24,409 nt of DNA, taken from the IMG/VR virus record IMGVR_UViG_3300010885_062243, positions 1-24,409 of that record; one strand, 5' to 3'. The DNA is from a virus. The translations under genes and the position numbers were made by a program. Of this stretch, positions 16,012 through 22,513 are shown piece after piece; positions within the stretch are counted from its first letter, which is position 1, and each line of letters opens with the position of its first letter. The notes beneath the pieces are model-generated. The model searched no databases. It worked only from the letters and a program-made list of their open reading frames with translations, and was not told the origin of the DNA.

Positions 16012-16497
16012 ATGATCATTGCGAATTGTAAAAAATTAACCATTAAACGTCAAGGAATAAAAACAAAAGAATCAGTTATAGGTAAAATATTTGTACAATT
16101 ATTTAATTATGGTGTTGCCAAAGGTAAAATTCCCAAAGAAAGCATTTTAGTTAAAAATACTAATGAACATAAGATTACTTCACATAAAAATAATCGCTTA
16201 ATTAATTATAAAGGAAAACAAATAGCACAACGTACTTTAGATATGCTTTATATGCGTAGTTTAGCTCAGCAAGGTATGATGGCTGGTTTATTTGATTATA
16301 CCTTTAAATATCAAGTAGAGCATGCAGGTAAAAAATTTGCTTGTGTAGCTGAAATTGAGCTAAAACGTGATAAGACAGAGAAGCTCTCAGCTTCACAAGC
16401 AATTTATAAGCAGAAACTTGATAATATCGGATGTCCTAATATCATGACACATGACCCTGAAGTTGCGTTGAAGTTTCTAATTAATTTATGCAAATAA
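16012..16497 (+). CDS. VRR-NUC-type nuclease
   Basis: The 161-aa product ends in a PD-(D/E)xK nuclease core: GLFDYTFKYQ (catalytic Asp), then CVAEIELKRDKTEKLSASQAIYKQKLDNIGC. The latter carries the E-x-K motif and the LS..Q......L...G helix typical of VRR-NUC proteins. Such enzymes occur as stand-alone Holliday-junction or flap nucleases in phages. The N-terminal 90 residues are Lys-rich, as in DNA-binding extensions. The start is uncertain: no good ribosome site precedes 16012, and the late promoter of the opposite strand lies within its first 14 codons. Only 18 bp separate it from the divergent 56-aa gene. Confidence 0.7.
   Translation: MIIANCKKLTIKRQGIKTKESVIGKIFVQLFNYGVAKGKIPKESILVKNTNEHKITSHKNNRLINYKGKQIAQRTLDMLYMRSLAQQGMMAGLFDYTFKYQVEHAGKKFACVAEIELKRDKTEKLSASQAIYKQKLDNIGCPNIMTHDPEVALKFLINLCK
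16025..16053 (-). promoter_or_regulatory. Late-operon promoter
   Basis: On the minus strand, TTGACG (16048-16053), a 17-bp spacer and TACAAT (16025-16030) form a near-consensus sigma70 promoter. Transcription would start near 16018 and run through the 56-aa, ParB-like, terminase and portal genes. The element lies inside the first codons of the plus-strand nuclease gene. Confidence 0.7.
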
Positions 16498-16533
16498 GGA
16501 CATCCATATTATAATTTGCATAATAATTAGAAA
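16474..16533. terminator. Inverted repeat spanning the convergent 3' ends of the nuclease and OmpW-like genes
   Basis: The arms are 16474-16495 and 16514-16533. They match over about 20 bases with two extra bases in the left arm, and include a perfect 10-bp core TTATGCAAAT / ATTTGCATAA. The loop is 18 nt. The arms overlap the last codons of both genes. A bidirectional transcription barrier is likely from the position. There is no long U tract, so it may act as an mRNA 3'-end stabiliser instead. Confidence 0.55.
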
Positions 16534-17294
16534 CTAAATGTTAAACCGGCAGTAATAGCAGTTGTACTAGGATGAAGCCTCAAAGTCTTAGAACTTGGTA
16601 ATACATCTTTATATTTCTGTGGAATTTTTTGTGGATTCATAAAAAGGACATTTTTAACATTTATATCACTAGACGGTCTATGAGTATATTTAACGTCAAC
16701 GTTAAAACCAACCAAATCATTATAAGGTATGTCAAAGCCAATTTGGCCTACGATACCACCGCCATTTTTTAAACTAATATTATCTGCTCCGCCCTTCATA
16801 AATCTATAAGAATAACCTGCACCAACATAAGGTCTAAATAAACCTTCAGGAAAAAAGTGATATTGAATAAGTGCAGTAATAGGTATAACATCTACTGCTT
16901 TTGAACTTTTATTATGAGCTCTTACATAAAGAGCAATAGTATCAGCTTTGCTATCTGTTTCAGTTGATATTTTAATTGTTTTATGACCGATAGAGCCTTC
17001 AATAGCAATATTATCAGTAAGAAAATAACCTGCAGCTATCTCATATATACGGCCATTATGAAATTTAACATCAGCTTTATTAATCAAAGCATTTGGATAA
17101 AATTTATTATTTAGTGTTAAATCTTGTCCATAATTTAAATGGCCTTTATATGCAGAAAACATATAACCACCACGTAGTTTAATTACTACTTTATTAGTAG
17201 GTTTAACAACATCCGCAGCTAGAGCAGGTAAAGAAGTTATAATGATTAATATGGCTGTTATTAAGGCTATGCTTGTTTTTTGTAGTTTTATCAT
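16527..17294 (-). CDS. OmpW-like outer-membrane beta-barrel protein
   Basis: I chose the ATG at 17294 because of the AGGAGG site 7-8 nt upstream and the clean signal peptide; a longer frame to 17369 lacks both. Residues 1-26 are a Sec signal (KLQK, hydrophobic core, ALA cut site). The mature protein shows OmpW-type features: KLRGGYMFS (first strand), AAGYFLTDNIAIEGSIGH, ITALIQYHFFPEGLFRPYVGAGYSY, VGFNVDVKYT, and a terminal ITAGLTFSF strand ending in Phe, the signal for outer-membrane insertion. It has its own promoter (17314-17342), so it may be expressed in the lysogen. A cargo or surface-altering role is inferred; a homologous rickettsial antigen family is also possible. Confidence 0.75.
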   Translation of the reverse strand: MIKLQKTSIALITAILIIITSLPALAADVVKPTNKVVIKLRGGYMFSAYKGHLNYGQDLTLNNKFYPNALINKADVKFHNGRIYEIAAGYFLTDNIAIEGSIGHKTIKISTETDSKADTIALYVRAHNKSSKAVDVIPITALIQYHFFPEGLFRPYVGAGYSYRFMKGGADNISLKNGGGIVGQIGFDIPYNDLVGFNVDVKYTHRPSSDINVKNVLFMNPQKIPQKYKDVLPSSKTLRLHPSTTAITAGLTFSF

Positions 17295-17313
17295 AAGAAG
17301 TCCTCCTATATTC

Positions 17314-17342
17314 ATTATAACATTTATTCTTATAAATATCAA
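17314..17342 (-). promoter_or_regulatory. Promoter of the OmpW-like gene
   Basis: On the minus strand, TTGATA (17337-17342), 17 bp, then a perfect TATAAT (17314-17319). The start point would fall near 17307, at the edge of the AGGAGG site (17302-17307), so the leader would be very short. Confidence 0.65.
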
Positions 17343-17377
17343 AATAAGGGACATCTTTAAAATATGCATTTGCAGCT

Positions 17378-17395
17378 ACGTGACTATTGTCACGT
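17378..17395. promoter_or_regulatory. Palindrome upstream of the OmpW-like promoter (possible operator)
   Basis: Two perfect 7-bp arms, ACGTGAC and GTCACGT, flank a 4-nt centre (TATT). The site lies about 36 bp upstream of the -35 box. It could be a regulator site or a small hairpin. Nothing else supports it. The rest of 17370-17535 holds no convincing gene. Confidence 0.35.
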
Positions 17396-17549
17396 TCTTC
17401 ATATTTAGATAACAACCCACCTAAAGTACCTAAAGTTGGAAGTAAATGAGTTATCAAGTCACTGTAAAAATTAGGTGAAGAAACCGGGAAATTTTTAGTG
17501 GGGGGTTATGTCACCGTTTTTATGGCAACATATTTATTGTTGTTATATG

Positions 17550-17578
17550 TTGACATATATTGTTATGTGTTGTATGCT
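17550..17578 (+). promoter_or_regulatory. Module A promoter
   Basis: TTGACA (17550-17555), a 17-bp spacer, then TATGCT (17573-17578). Transcription would begin near 17585, at the left end of the 16-bp palindrome. A repressor on that palindrome would therefore block initiation. Compare module B, which has TTGACA at almost the same distance from its palindrome (30 versus 29 nt). Confidence 0.65.
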
Positions 17579-17584
17579 TGTTTT

Positions 17585-17600
17585 GTAAGTATATACTTAC
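17585..17600. promoter_or_regulatory. Operator-like palindrome, module A copy
   Basis: GTAAGTATATACTTAC is a perfect 16-bp palindrome 36 bp before the first module A gene. A close copy stands in the same place before module B (22666-22681). Two copies of one perfect dyad before two related gene sets point to one shared DNA-binding regulator. Confidence 0.7.
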
Positions 17601-17636
17601 GATATAACAACAACACAAAACATAAGGAGTAATAAA

Positions 17637-17783
17637 ATGATTAAATCAAGAACATTAAGAATGATCGATATTACCATAAATGCTTATAAAAATAGACATA
17701 TTAGTTTATTAGAAGCATTAGAAATAATTAAAGTTTATATAGGAATAAATCTTAAACGTAATCAAATAAAAATAAAAAGGTAA
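17637..17783 (+). CDS. 48-aa basic micro-protein, module A (paralogue of 22514-22642)
   Basis: The ATG at 17637 is preceded by AAGGAG at good spacing. The product is basic and mostly helical. Residues 17-44 (YKNRHISLLEALEIIKVYIG onward) align with the 42-aa product of module B (YKDGYINFFEALQIILLYVG onward). Shared positions are YK, I/N-F/L-EAL-II, Y-GLN/GIN, and the end KR.QI. The conserved heptad-like hydrophobics suggest an interacting helix. The family is not known to me. It is the first gene behind the operator and lies 4 nt before the next gene. Confidence 0.65.
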   Translation: MIKSRTLRMIDITINAYKNRHISLLEALEIIKVYIGINLKRNQIKIKR

Positions 17784-17787
17784 AATT

Positions 17788-18093
17788 ATGCTTATTTTAA
17801 ATTTGACCCCCGACCAATATATTCGATTATCAGAAGAAGAACAAAAAATATTGCAATCGTATTATAAAAAAGTTGCTTTAAGCCAAGAACAATATAATAA
17901 ATTATCTGACGAAGAAAAGGAGCCATTGTCTTATGAAGACTCTCCTTTAGATGAGTATTGCGGTAATTTGACTTTAAATTATCTAACTCAATTAATCGAT
18001 AATAATGATATAGGTTCAAAAATGACGCGATATTTAATAAACAAATTAACTATGTTAATTATACAACTTAAACTTTTAAAACAAGGTCATTAA
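17788..18093 (+). CDS. 101-aa acidic protein with an internal repeat, module A
   Basis: The product is acidic and helical. Residues 6-22 (LTPDQYIRLSEEEQKIL) and 31-47 (LSQEQYNKLSDEEKEPL) are an internal duplication with pattern L-S/T-x-D/E-Q-Y-x-x-L-S-x-E-E. The C-terminal half (about 60-98) is hydrophobic and Leu/Ile-rich with a KLTMLIIQLKLL segment. The module B gene at the same position (22137-22502) shows no convincing similarity. It lies 4 nt after the micro-protein gene and 4 nt before the HTH-like gene, so co-transcription is likely. Function unknown. Confidence 0.6.
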   Translation: MLILNLTPDQYIRLSEEEQKILQSYYKKVALSQEQYNKLSDEEKEPLSYEDSPLDEYCGNLTLNYLTQLIDNNDIGSKMTRYLINKLTMLIIQLKLLKQGH

Positions 18094-18097
18094 AATA

Positions 18098-18307
18098 ATG
18101 ACTATTCCTGCTTTAAATAATTTAGTTACAGTTGAACAGCTTGTTAAAAAATACCCTCAATTAACTATTGGAGGTGTGAGATGGTGGATATTCCACCGTA
18201 AAACAAATAATCTTCAAGATAGTAAAGCAATTATTAAAATATCTAGAAAACTATTTATAGATGAAGCTAGATTTATTGACTGGTTATACAAAAATAAGGT
18301 ACAATGA
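18098..18307 (+). CDS. 69-aa helix-turn-helix-like DNA-binding protein, module A
   Basis: The protein has the layout of small excisionase/MerR-like winged-helix proteins of phages and mobile elements. LVTVEQLVKKYPQLTIGGVRWWIFHRKTNNL (9-39) gives the HTH with GGVRWWIF as recognition helix. KAIIKISRKLFIDEARFIDWLYKNK (43-67) gives the wing and last helix. The same family pattern is TV.QF...HP.FT.G.LR..IF......GL...GAI...GR+.LIDE..F..WL. The second half aligns closely with the module B gene at 21935-22150 (KI.R.L.IDE..FIDWL.KNK). A regulator or excisionase role is inferred. The 16-bp operator before the module is a natural target. Confidence 0.7.
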   Translation: MTIPALNNLVTVEQLVKKYPQLTIGGVRWWIFHRKTNNLQDSKAIIKISRKLFIDEARFIDWLYKNKVQ

Positions 18308-18334
18308 TAGCAAATTTAAGTTTGCGTATTAAAA

Positions 18335-18781
18335 ATGAGAACAAAAATTTATATAAATCAAACTAATTTGATAATTGATAAAATCATAATTATTAAAGAA
18401 ACCTTTAGCAGTATAATTAAGATAATAGTTGCAATAACAAGTATTAATATCATTTATTTATTGTTTGATAAATTTATAATACCCTTTATAAATAAAGATA
18501 TAAAAACTGATCTTAGTAACGATACTAAGTTAGTTTTAGAAAAAAAAGATAATGAATCAGATACTATTGTATCATTACCGAAAAACCCTGTTTTAAATAT
18601 AGAGACTAATATTATGATTGATAATAAAGAAGAAGATACAAATTCTCTAGCTACTACAGCTTCTGAACAGCCTAATACTATTATTGACCCAGTTATTCTT
18701 TCTAATCCTCCTATTGTTTGTAATGATATACATCCAATAAATTTACCAGGAGAAGATAGAGATGTGATTATTATTGAATAA
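18335..18781 (+). CDS. 148-aa single-pass membrane protein, unknown function
   Basis: A basic and Ile-rich N-terminus is followed by one hydrophobic segment at about 25-50 (SSIIKIIVAITSINIIYLLF and beyond). The remaining 95 residues are hydrophilic, acidic and Pro/Asn/Thr-rich, with no cysteine pair. The leader lacks a clear ribosome site, so translation may be weak or coupled. It follows module A by 27 nt; module B also ends with a small membrane protein. No family recognised; membrane anchoring of the acidic domain is the only supported statement. Confidence 0.55.
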   Translation: MRTKIYINQTNLIIDKIIIIKETFSSIIKIIVAITSINIIYLLFDKFIIPFINKDIKTDLSNDTKLVLEKKDNESDTIVSLPKNPVLNIETNIMIDNKEEDTNSLATTASEQPNTIIDPVILSNPPIVCNDIHPINLPGEDRDVIIIE

Positions 18782-18796
18782 TAATAACAAATCAAA

Positions 18797-19486
18797 ATGA
18801 AAAATTGCAGTTATACAGATATAAGCAATATATTAGTTAGCGCCGGGTCAAAAGCAGCTTTTATTGATGGAATAGCAAATATAATTTTAATCGGTACTTT
18901 TACTCCGCCTCAATTAACAGTAGCTAGAATTGGTGTAGAGATTAGTACAGCATTTGTTAGCTATGCAATAAGAGAATATGCCACAAAATGTGTTGATGAT
19001 ATGCAATATGTTGGCGGAGTTGTTGGTGGCTTATTAAAATATGGAATTAAAGGTAGTAACCCAATTATTGGGGCAATTAACAATCTTGGTTATGAAATGT
19101 GTAATTTTCATAATTTAGATTCTGGTTATTGTGCAATTACAATAGAAACTACTGAAGAAGTAACAACAAGCTTGCTAGGCCTAAGTAGTTCTATGGTTAG
19201 TAAGGCATTCTTTAATGGAATAATTGCTAGCTCAGTGATAGTTACGAGCGCAGATTATGCTTATGTGCCATTAGATAAACATGTAAAAGCTGCTTTAAAC
19301 TTCACGGTGGTGGGTATAAATATTAATACCTTAGTACTAGGGCATCAATCCGATACGTGCTTTGAGCAAAGCTATAATCAGTATATGGGTAATGATATAT
19401 TTGATAAAGATATGTGTTTATTAGGAGAAACTAATTTTACAAATCAGTATAAAGATATGTGCCTTTGTGATATGAATGAAGCTTAA
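18797..19486 (+). CDS. 229-aa hydrophobic, Cys-containing orphan protein
   Basis: The product is rich in small and hydrophobic residues, with two or three possible membrane-associated stretches. Examples are AAFIDGIANIILIGTF near 20-35, GGVVGGLLKYG near 74-84, and SKAFFNGIIASSVIVTSADY near 134-153. About eight cysteines are spread along the chain, three of them in the last 25 residues (DMCLLG, DMCLCDM). There is no signal peptide, catalytic motif or ribosome site of note. The 3' end overlaps the convergent 53-aa gene by 3 bp. No family recognised. Composition resembles membrane-inserting or effector-like small proteins, but this is speculative. Confidence 0.5.
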   Translation: MKNCSYTDISNILVSAGSKAAFIDGIANIILIGTFTPPQLTVARIGVEISTAFVSYAIREYATKCVDDMQYVGGVVGGLLKYGIKGSNPIIGAINNLGYEMCNFHNLDSGYCAITIETTEEVTTSLLGLSSSMVSKAFFNGIIASSVIVTSADYAYVPLDKHVKAALNFTVVGININTLVLGHQSDTCFEQSYNQYMGNDIFDKDMCLLGETNFTNQYKDMCLCDMNEA

Positions 19487-19644
19487 TTTATTTTTTTCTC
19501 TTTTAGCCTTTTTAATTGCCACTCTACATCCTCAATACGGTTTTTAAGAGCATATCGGATGTTTTTAGGTAAATCCTTCCAATTATTGGCTTCCATTAAT
19601 CTTGCGAGTTCTGCTTCTAGAGATTGTAGTATTTTATCAGTCAT
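19483..19644 (-). CDS. 53-aa charged helical protein
   Basis: The frame starts 3 nt after the stop of the 103-aa gene. It is a charged helix (ILQSLEAELARLMEAN, then RIEDVEWQLKRLKEKK). LPKNIRYALKNRI resembles LPDKIREELDRL of the 103-aa neighbour, so the two may be related. The tight spacing is the main support. No function known. Confidence 0.5.
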   Translation of the reverse strand: MTDKILQSLEAELARLMEANNWKDLPKNIRYALKNRIEDVEWQLKRLKEKKIN

Positions 19645-19647
19645 TCT

Positions 19648-19959
19648 TTAATGTATTGTTGTATTCTTTTGATAATTGGTTTTCTCACTCATTTTCTCAT
19701 AAAGATGCTTTAAAGTATGATGGTAAGGCATATTCGTTCGCATGTCCATTACCTCTCCTAAGCGAACTATTAAGCAATATACTATACTATTAAGTATTAT
19801 ATCTTTATTGTCTTCGTTATTTTTTCCTATATTAAGCCTATCAAGTTCTTCTCTGATTTTATCGGGCAATTTTTTAAATGATGCAACTATTTCTTGAGAA
19901 AATGGTGCATATAATTTATCAGCTATTTCTTTTTTTTTATTAAAAGTTAATTTTTTCAT
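19648..19959 (-). CDS. 103-aa basic/helical protein, unknown function
   Basis: The ATG has an AAGGAAAT site directly upstream. The product is Lys/Glu-rich and helical, with a hydrophobic centre at about 55-70 (IILNSIVYCLIVRLGEVMD) and a His-containing C-terminal part (MPYHHTLKHLYEKM). It forms a pair with the 53-aa gene downstream, and both carry an LPxxIRxxL stretch. No family recognised. A role beside the wHTH gene further upstream cannot be judged. Confidence 0.5.
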   Translation of the reverse strand: MKKLTFNKKKEIADKLYAPFSQEIVASFKKLPDKIREELDRLNIGKNNEDNKDIILNSIVYCLIVRLGEVMDMRTNMPYHHTLKHLYEKMSEKTNYQKNTTIH

Positions 19960-20009
19960 ATTTCCTTTTTATATATTGTTTCGATATGAATTTTATCATA
20001 TTAATTATA

Positions 20010-20237
20010 CTAATAACAGTCTTCATCACAATCTTCTTGTAGCTCAGGAAATCTGGCATAAAGATCAGGACTTTCCATTATATCTAATTTTAAATCACTA
20101 TATTCTCTGTCTAAATATTGGTGACGTTTAATAGATTGTTTCCTTTCATCTTCCTTAATATAATCAAAAGTATTTCGTTTTGTTATTATACTATCTATAA
20201 TAAATTTAATATGTATTTTTATCTTACTTGCTATCAA
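20010..20237 (-). CDS. 75-aa charged protein, TTG start coupled to the wHTH gene
   Basis: The frame begins with TTG, overlapping the TGA of the wHTH gene as TTGA, and an AGGAA site precedes it at a short distance. The product has a basic first half (RKQSIKRHQYLDREY) and an acidic end (ELQEDCDEDCY). With a non-ATG start, confidence comes mostly from the coupling. No family recognised. Confidence 0.4.
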   Translation of the reverse strand: MIASKIKIHIKFIIDSIITKRNTFDYIKEDERKQSIKRHQYLDREYSDLKLDIMESPDLYARFPELQEDCDEDCY

Positions 20238-21469
20238 ATTCCTGCGTATGGTCTAAATTTAAAACCTGGAGTATAAACACGTTGACGATAAGGTAATCTA
20301 TGGCGCGGTATACTTGTAAGTAAAGGACTCTCTGGAGGTTTAGTTATTCCTAATTTTTTGCTTGCATTGGAATATAAGAGTATTGACAAGTCTTTTAGTA
20401 ATTGAGTTGTTAGATTTGTAGATAATTTCAAAGTCTTGCGTTCTTCTATAAGATCTCGGTGTTTACCAATTCTCCTATTTCTTTCTTCACCTTCTTCTTG
20501 CTCAGCAGTAACAAATTGCAGTAAAAATTGCTCAATCCTTCTATCTTCTTCAACTGAAAAAGTCTTATATTCTTTGTTGTTGTAATATACTTTATCAAAA
20601 CTTATCCGGTTTCTTCTTTTATTTTCATCATTTAAAAATTTTTTAAACTTATTATTATTATATACTATATTAAGACTATATTTAGTGGTGACATTTTTTT
20701 TTCGTTTGATTAAATTCTGTTTAAGAGAGTCATCATAGAACTCTGTAAGCCTGTTAAGACCGTTTATTTTAAGGGTATTATTCTTTTTTTGTTCTATTCC
20801 TGATGCATTATATGCTTTTCTTATTCTGCTGCTTTTGACCCTGGCGTAATTATAAAAATGATTCTTGGTAAGTCCATACTCTTTCAAAAGAGCAAAGTTT
20901 ATAGAATAAGTATATTTGTTATTAGGATAACCATACTTTGTTCTTGGTTGTTCCTTAGTTACTGTTATAAGACCACATTTAATAATCTTCTTTCTTTCTC
21001 TTATAATAGTCCTTTTGCTTTTAATCATTCCTTTGGATAACTCTATTAAATCTTCATCAGTACAATAATATTTTAAATCAAGATCAATTGAATTCTTATG
21101 TGAAAATTTTGTTTTGCCCATTTTTTCTGCCATATGTATTAGCATTCCCATCATTTCCGCGGTAGCGCCTGTAAACCTACCAAAGCTAGGTTTAAGAATT
21201 TCATTGTTGCGCTCAACAAATTTCTGCATATTAGCTAAAATTTTAGGGGGCGAAAAAGTACCTGAGAAAGTGCCTAAGAAAGTAACGGCATGAAATATAC
21301 CTTTAACGTCTAAAATTTTAATGGTTTTAGCTTTATTAGAAGAGATAATATTAAGAGCATTTAAATTATCATTAATATCTTTTCGACAAAGGTTAACAGA
21401 GTCAATATTAAAATTAACGAATTTATGGTTTTTTTGTTGACAGGGAATATTTGATGAGATAATATTCAT
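20234..21469 (-). CDS. 411-aa winged-helix protein, possible replication initiator
   Basis: Residues about 95-192 form a winged-helix-like domain. TAEMMGMLIHMAEKMG is the first helix, then YCTDEDLIELSKGMIKSKRTIIRERKKIIKCGLITV gives the HTH and strand. RTKYGYPNNKYTYSINF supplies a wing. This is the order seen in phage O-like and plasmid Rep-like initiators. The C-terminal half is very basic and Asn/Lys/Arg-rich (to 411), with a Pro/Arg-rich tail. No helicase or primase motif is visible. It lies behind a strong terminator, so it is a separate unit. A replication-initiation or transcription-control role is inferred; alternatives are open. Confidence 0.5.
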   Translation of the reverse strand: MNIISSNIPCQQKNHKFVNFNIDSVNLCRKDINDNLNALNIISSNKAKTIKILDVKGIFHAVTFLGTFSGTFSPPKILANMQKFVERNNEILKPSFGRFTGATAEMMGMLIHMAEKMGKTKFSHKNSIDLDLKYYCTDEDLIELSKGMIKSKRTIIRERKKIIKCGLITVTKEQPRTKYGYPNNKYTYSINFALLKEYGLTKNHFYNYARVKSSRIRKAYNASGIEQKKNNTLKINGLNRLTEFYDDSLKQNLIKRKKNVTTKYSLNIVYNNNKFKKFLNDENKRRNRISFDKVYYNNKEYKTFSVEEDRRIEQFLLQFVTAEQEEGEERNRRIGKHRDLIEERKTLKLSTNLTTQLLKDLSILLYSNASKKLGITKPPESPLLTSIPRHRLPYRQRVYTPGFKFRPYAGI

Positions 21470-21604
21470 TTCGAAAGCCTTCGAAAAGCGTTTCGTTCGT
21501 TTAAGAAGTTTTTCATAAGAACCATATATTAGGTTTTGGTCGACTTTTAATATATCTCAGGTTTTTTAATTTACAAGTTCTTTGTTTTGTAGTTAGTAGT
21601 TAAT

Positions 21605-21633
21605 AAAAAAGGCTCTTTAACGGAGCCTTTTTT
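21605..21633 (-). terminator. Rho-independent terminator at the end of module B
   Basis: Perfect 11-bp arms AAAAAAGGCTC (21605-21615) and GAGCCTTTTTT (21623-21633) flank a 7-nt loop. The stem is followed by U-runs in both directions. It stands 3 bp after the end of the 66-aa gene and before the wHTH gene, so it stops module B transcripts on the minus strand. It could also act for plus-strand reads. Confidence 0.85.
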
Positions 21634-21636
21634 AAT

Positions 21637-21837
21637 TTAAACAATTAAAGATTTAATTAAAAAAACAATAGTTATAATCACCAATATAACTAACAAATAA
21701 TTTAAACAGTTATTCTTATTATTTATCTGAGAATTGTTAAACCTTTCTCTAGGATCTCTCCATAAATTATCTAATTTAGCTTGCCTAGACTTTTCTAAAG
21801 TCTTTTTTATATCTACTTTAATTTGCTCTTCAATCAT
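21637..21837 (-). CDS. 66-aa tail-anchored membrane protein, module B
   Basis: The first 45 residues are charged and helical (EEQIKVDIKKTLEKSRQAKLD, then WRDPRERFNN). Residues 46-66 are a single hydrophobic helix (LLVILVIITIVFLIKSLIV). This matches a C-tail-anchored inner-membrane topology. The ribosome site is weak. It is the last gene of module B and ends at the terminator. Module A also has a membrane gene next (18335-18781), with its helix near the N-terminus, so any equivalence is only positional. Confidence 0.55.
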   Translation of the reverse strand: MIEEQIKVDIKKTLEKSRQAKLDNLWRDPRERFNNSQINNKNNCLNYLLVILVIITIVFLIKSLIV

Positions 21838-21934
21838 TTAACCTATCTAATTAAATTGATTTTCTTTTTAAGATTTATAACATAAATTATAATAATAAAG
21901 CAAATTTTTGTATATTGTCACGTTTGTCAACTGG

Positions 21935-22150
21935 CTATGTCTTCATTTTATTCTTTTGTAGCCAGTCAATGAACTTAGTCTCATCTATTAATAACTGTCT
22001 TTCGATTTTAACAATTGCTCCGCTTTCTTTAAGACCGTTTTCATTACGGAGACGTAACCAAAATTTTATTCTTGTTGCAGTTAATATAGTAGGCAATCTT
22101 CTTGCCATCTCGTCTATAGTGATTAGATTTCTAGGATCAGATAGGGTCAT
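21935..22150 (-). CDS. 71-aa helix-turn-helix-like DNA-binding protein, module B
   Basis: I chose the ATG at 22150, preceded by AAGGAAAT. It overlaps the end of the 121-aa gene by 14 nt; an earlier ATG would lack this site. The product has ITIDEMARRLPTILTATRIKFWLRLRNENGL (10-40) and GAIVKIERQLLIDETKFIDWLQKNK (43-67). The second block is nearly the same as in the module A paralogue (18098-18307), including LFIDE/LLIDE, FIDWL and KNK. The first block differs more, so the two may recognise different or overlapping sites. Small excisionase/MerR-like regulators are the nearest known type. Confidence 0.7.
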   Translation of the reverse strand: MTLSDPRNLITIDEMARRLPTILTATRIKFWLRLRNENGLKESGAIVKIERQLLIDETKFIDWLQKNKMKT

Positions 22151-22502
22151 TAATAATTTCCTTTTTGAAAGCATTTTCTTCATTAGAATTTTTAACTTTT
22201 ATCTTGTCAACCATATTTTGCAAACTATCTATTAAAAATTGAACAGAAACTACATCTAAATACACGCTTAATCCTGTAATATGTTTGTTGTTTTTAAATG
22301 TTTGAATATTAATACGTATAGCTTCTTGATCAGGGAAATCATGATTATTAAAAGAATTTAATATCTGCATTATAGTAGAATTTCTTTCATTATCTACAGA
22401 TGTAATATTTAAAAGATTTTTTAATAAAGTATTATCTTCCAAAACATAATTCATATGAATATCATAAATTCCTAATTTAGTATCTATAAATTTTTTGCTC
22501 AT
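22137..22502 (-). CDS. 121-aa protein, module B, unknown function
   Basis: The product is mixed alpha/beta in appearance (TKLGIYDIHMNYVLEDNTLL, then ITGLSVYLDVVSVQFLIDSLQNM). It is neither membrane nor secreted. An Asp/Asn-rich middle (VDNERNSTIMQILNSF) and a Lys-rich tail follow. The last codons overlap the start of the HTH-like gene by 14 nt. It holds the same place as the 101-aa protein of module A but no shared sequence is seen. No family recognised. Confidence 0.6.
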   Translation of the reverse strand: MSKKFIDTKLGIYDIHMNYVLEDNTLLKNLLNITSVDNERNSTIMQILNSFNNHDFPDQEAIRINIQTFKNNKHITGLSVYLDVVSVQFLIDSLQNMVDKIKVKNSNEENAFKKEIINDPI

Positions 22503-22513
22503 AATACTATACC

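Larger units (their letters stand above)
17537..17613. repeat. Nested inverted repeat around the module A promoter
   Basis: TTGTTGTTATAT (17537-17548) and ATATAACAACAA (17602-17613) are perfect 12-bp inverted arms. They enclose the promoter and the operator palindrome. Next to the left arm, ATATGTTGACATAT (17545-17558) is itself a palindrome containing the -35 box. The layout could bring regulator sites together or form a cruciform. Confidence 0.6.

Noticed and set aside
17295-17369. Longer N-terminus of the OmpW-like protein
   Set aside because: It would place the signal peptide inside the protein and put the promoter and AGGAGG site within the coding region.
17203-17457. 84-aa minus-strand frame overlapping the start of the OmpW-like gene
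   Set aside because: It begins with TTG without a ribosome site and overlaps the signal-peptide coding region of a clear gene. It also contains that gene's promoter, and its end is low-complexity.
18454-18795. 113-aa minus-strand frame
   Set aside because: Antisense to the 148-aa gene. Ser/Ile-rich as expected for the complement of AT-rich coding sequence. Support for the sense gene is only moderate, so this remains weakly open.
17385-21924. 12-bp match TATTGTCACGTT at 17385-17396 and 21913-21924
   Set aside because: Matches of this length are expected by chance in 24 kb of AT-rich DNA.
21915-22235. 106-aa plus-strand frame
   Set aside because: Antisense to the module B HTH-like and 121-aa genes, which have paralogue or coupling support.
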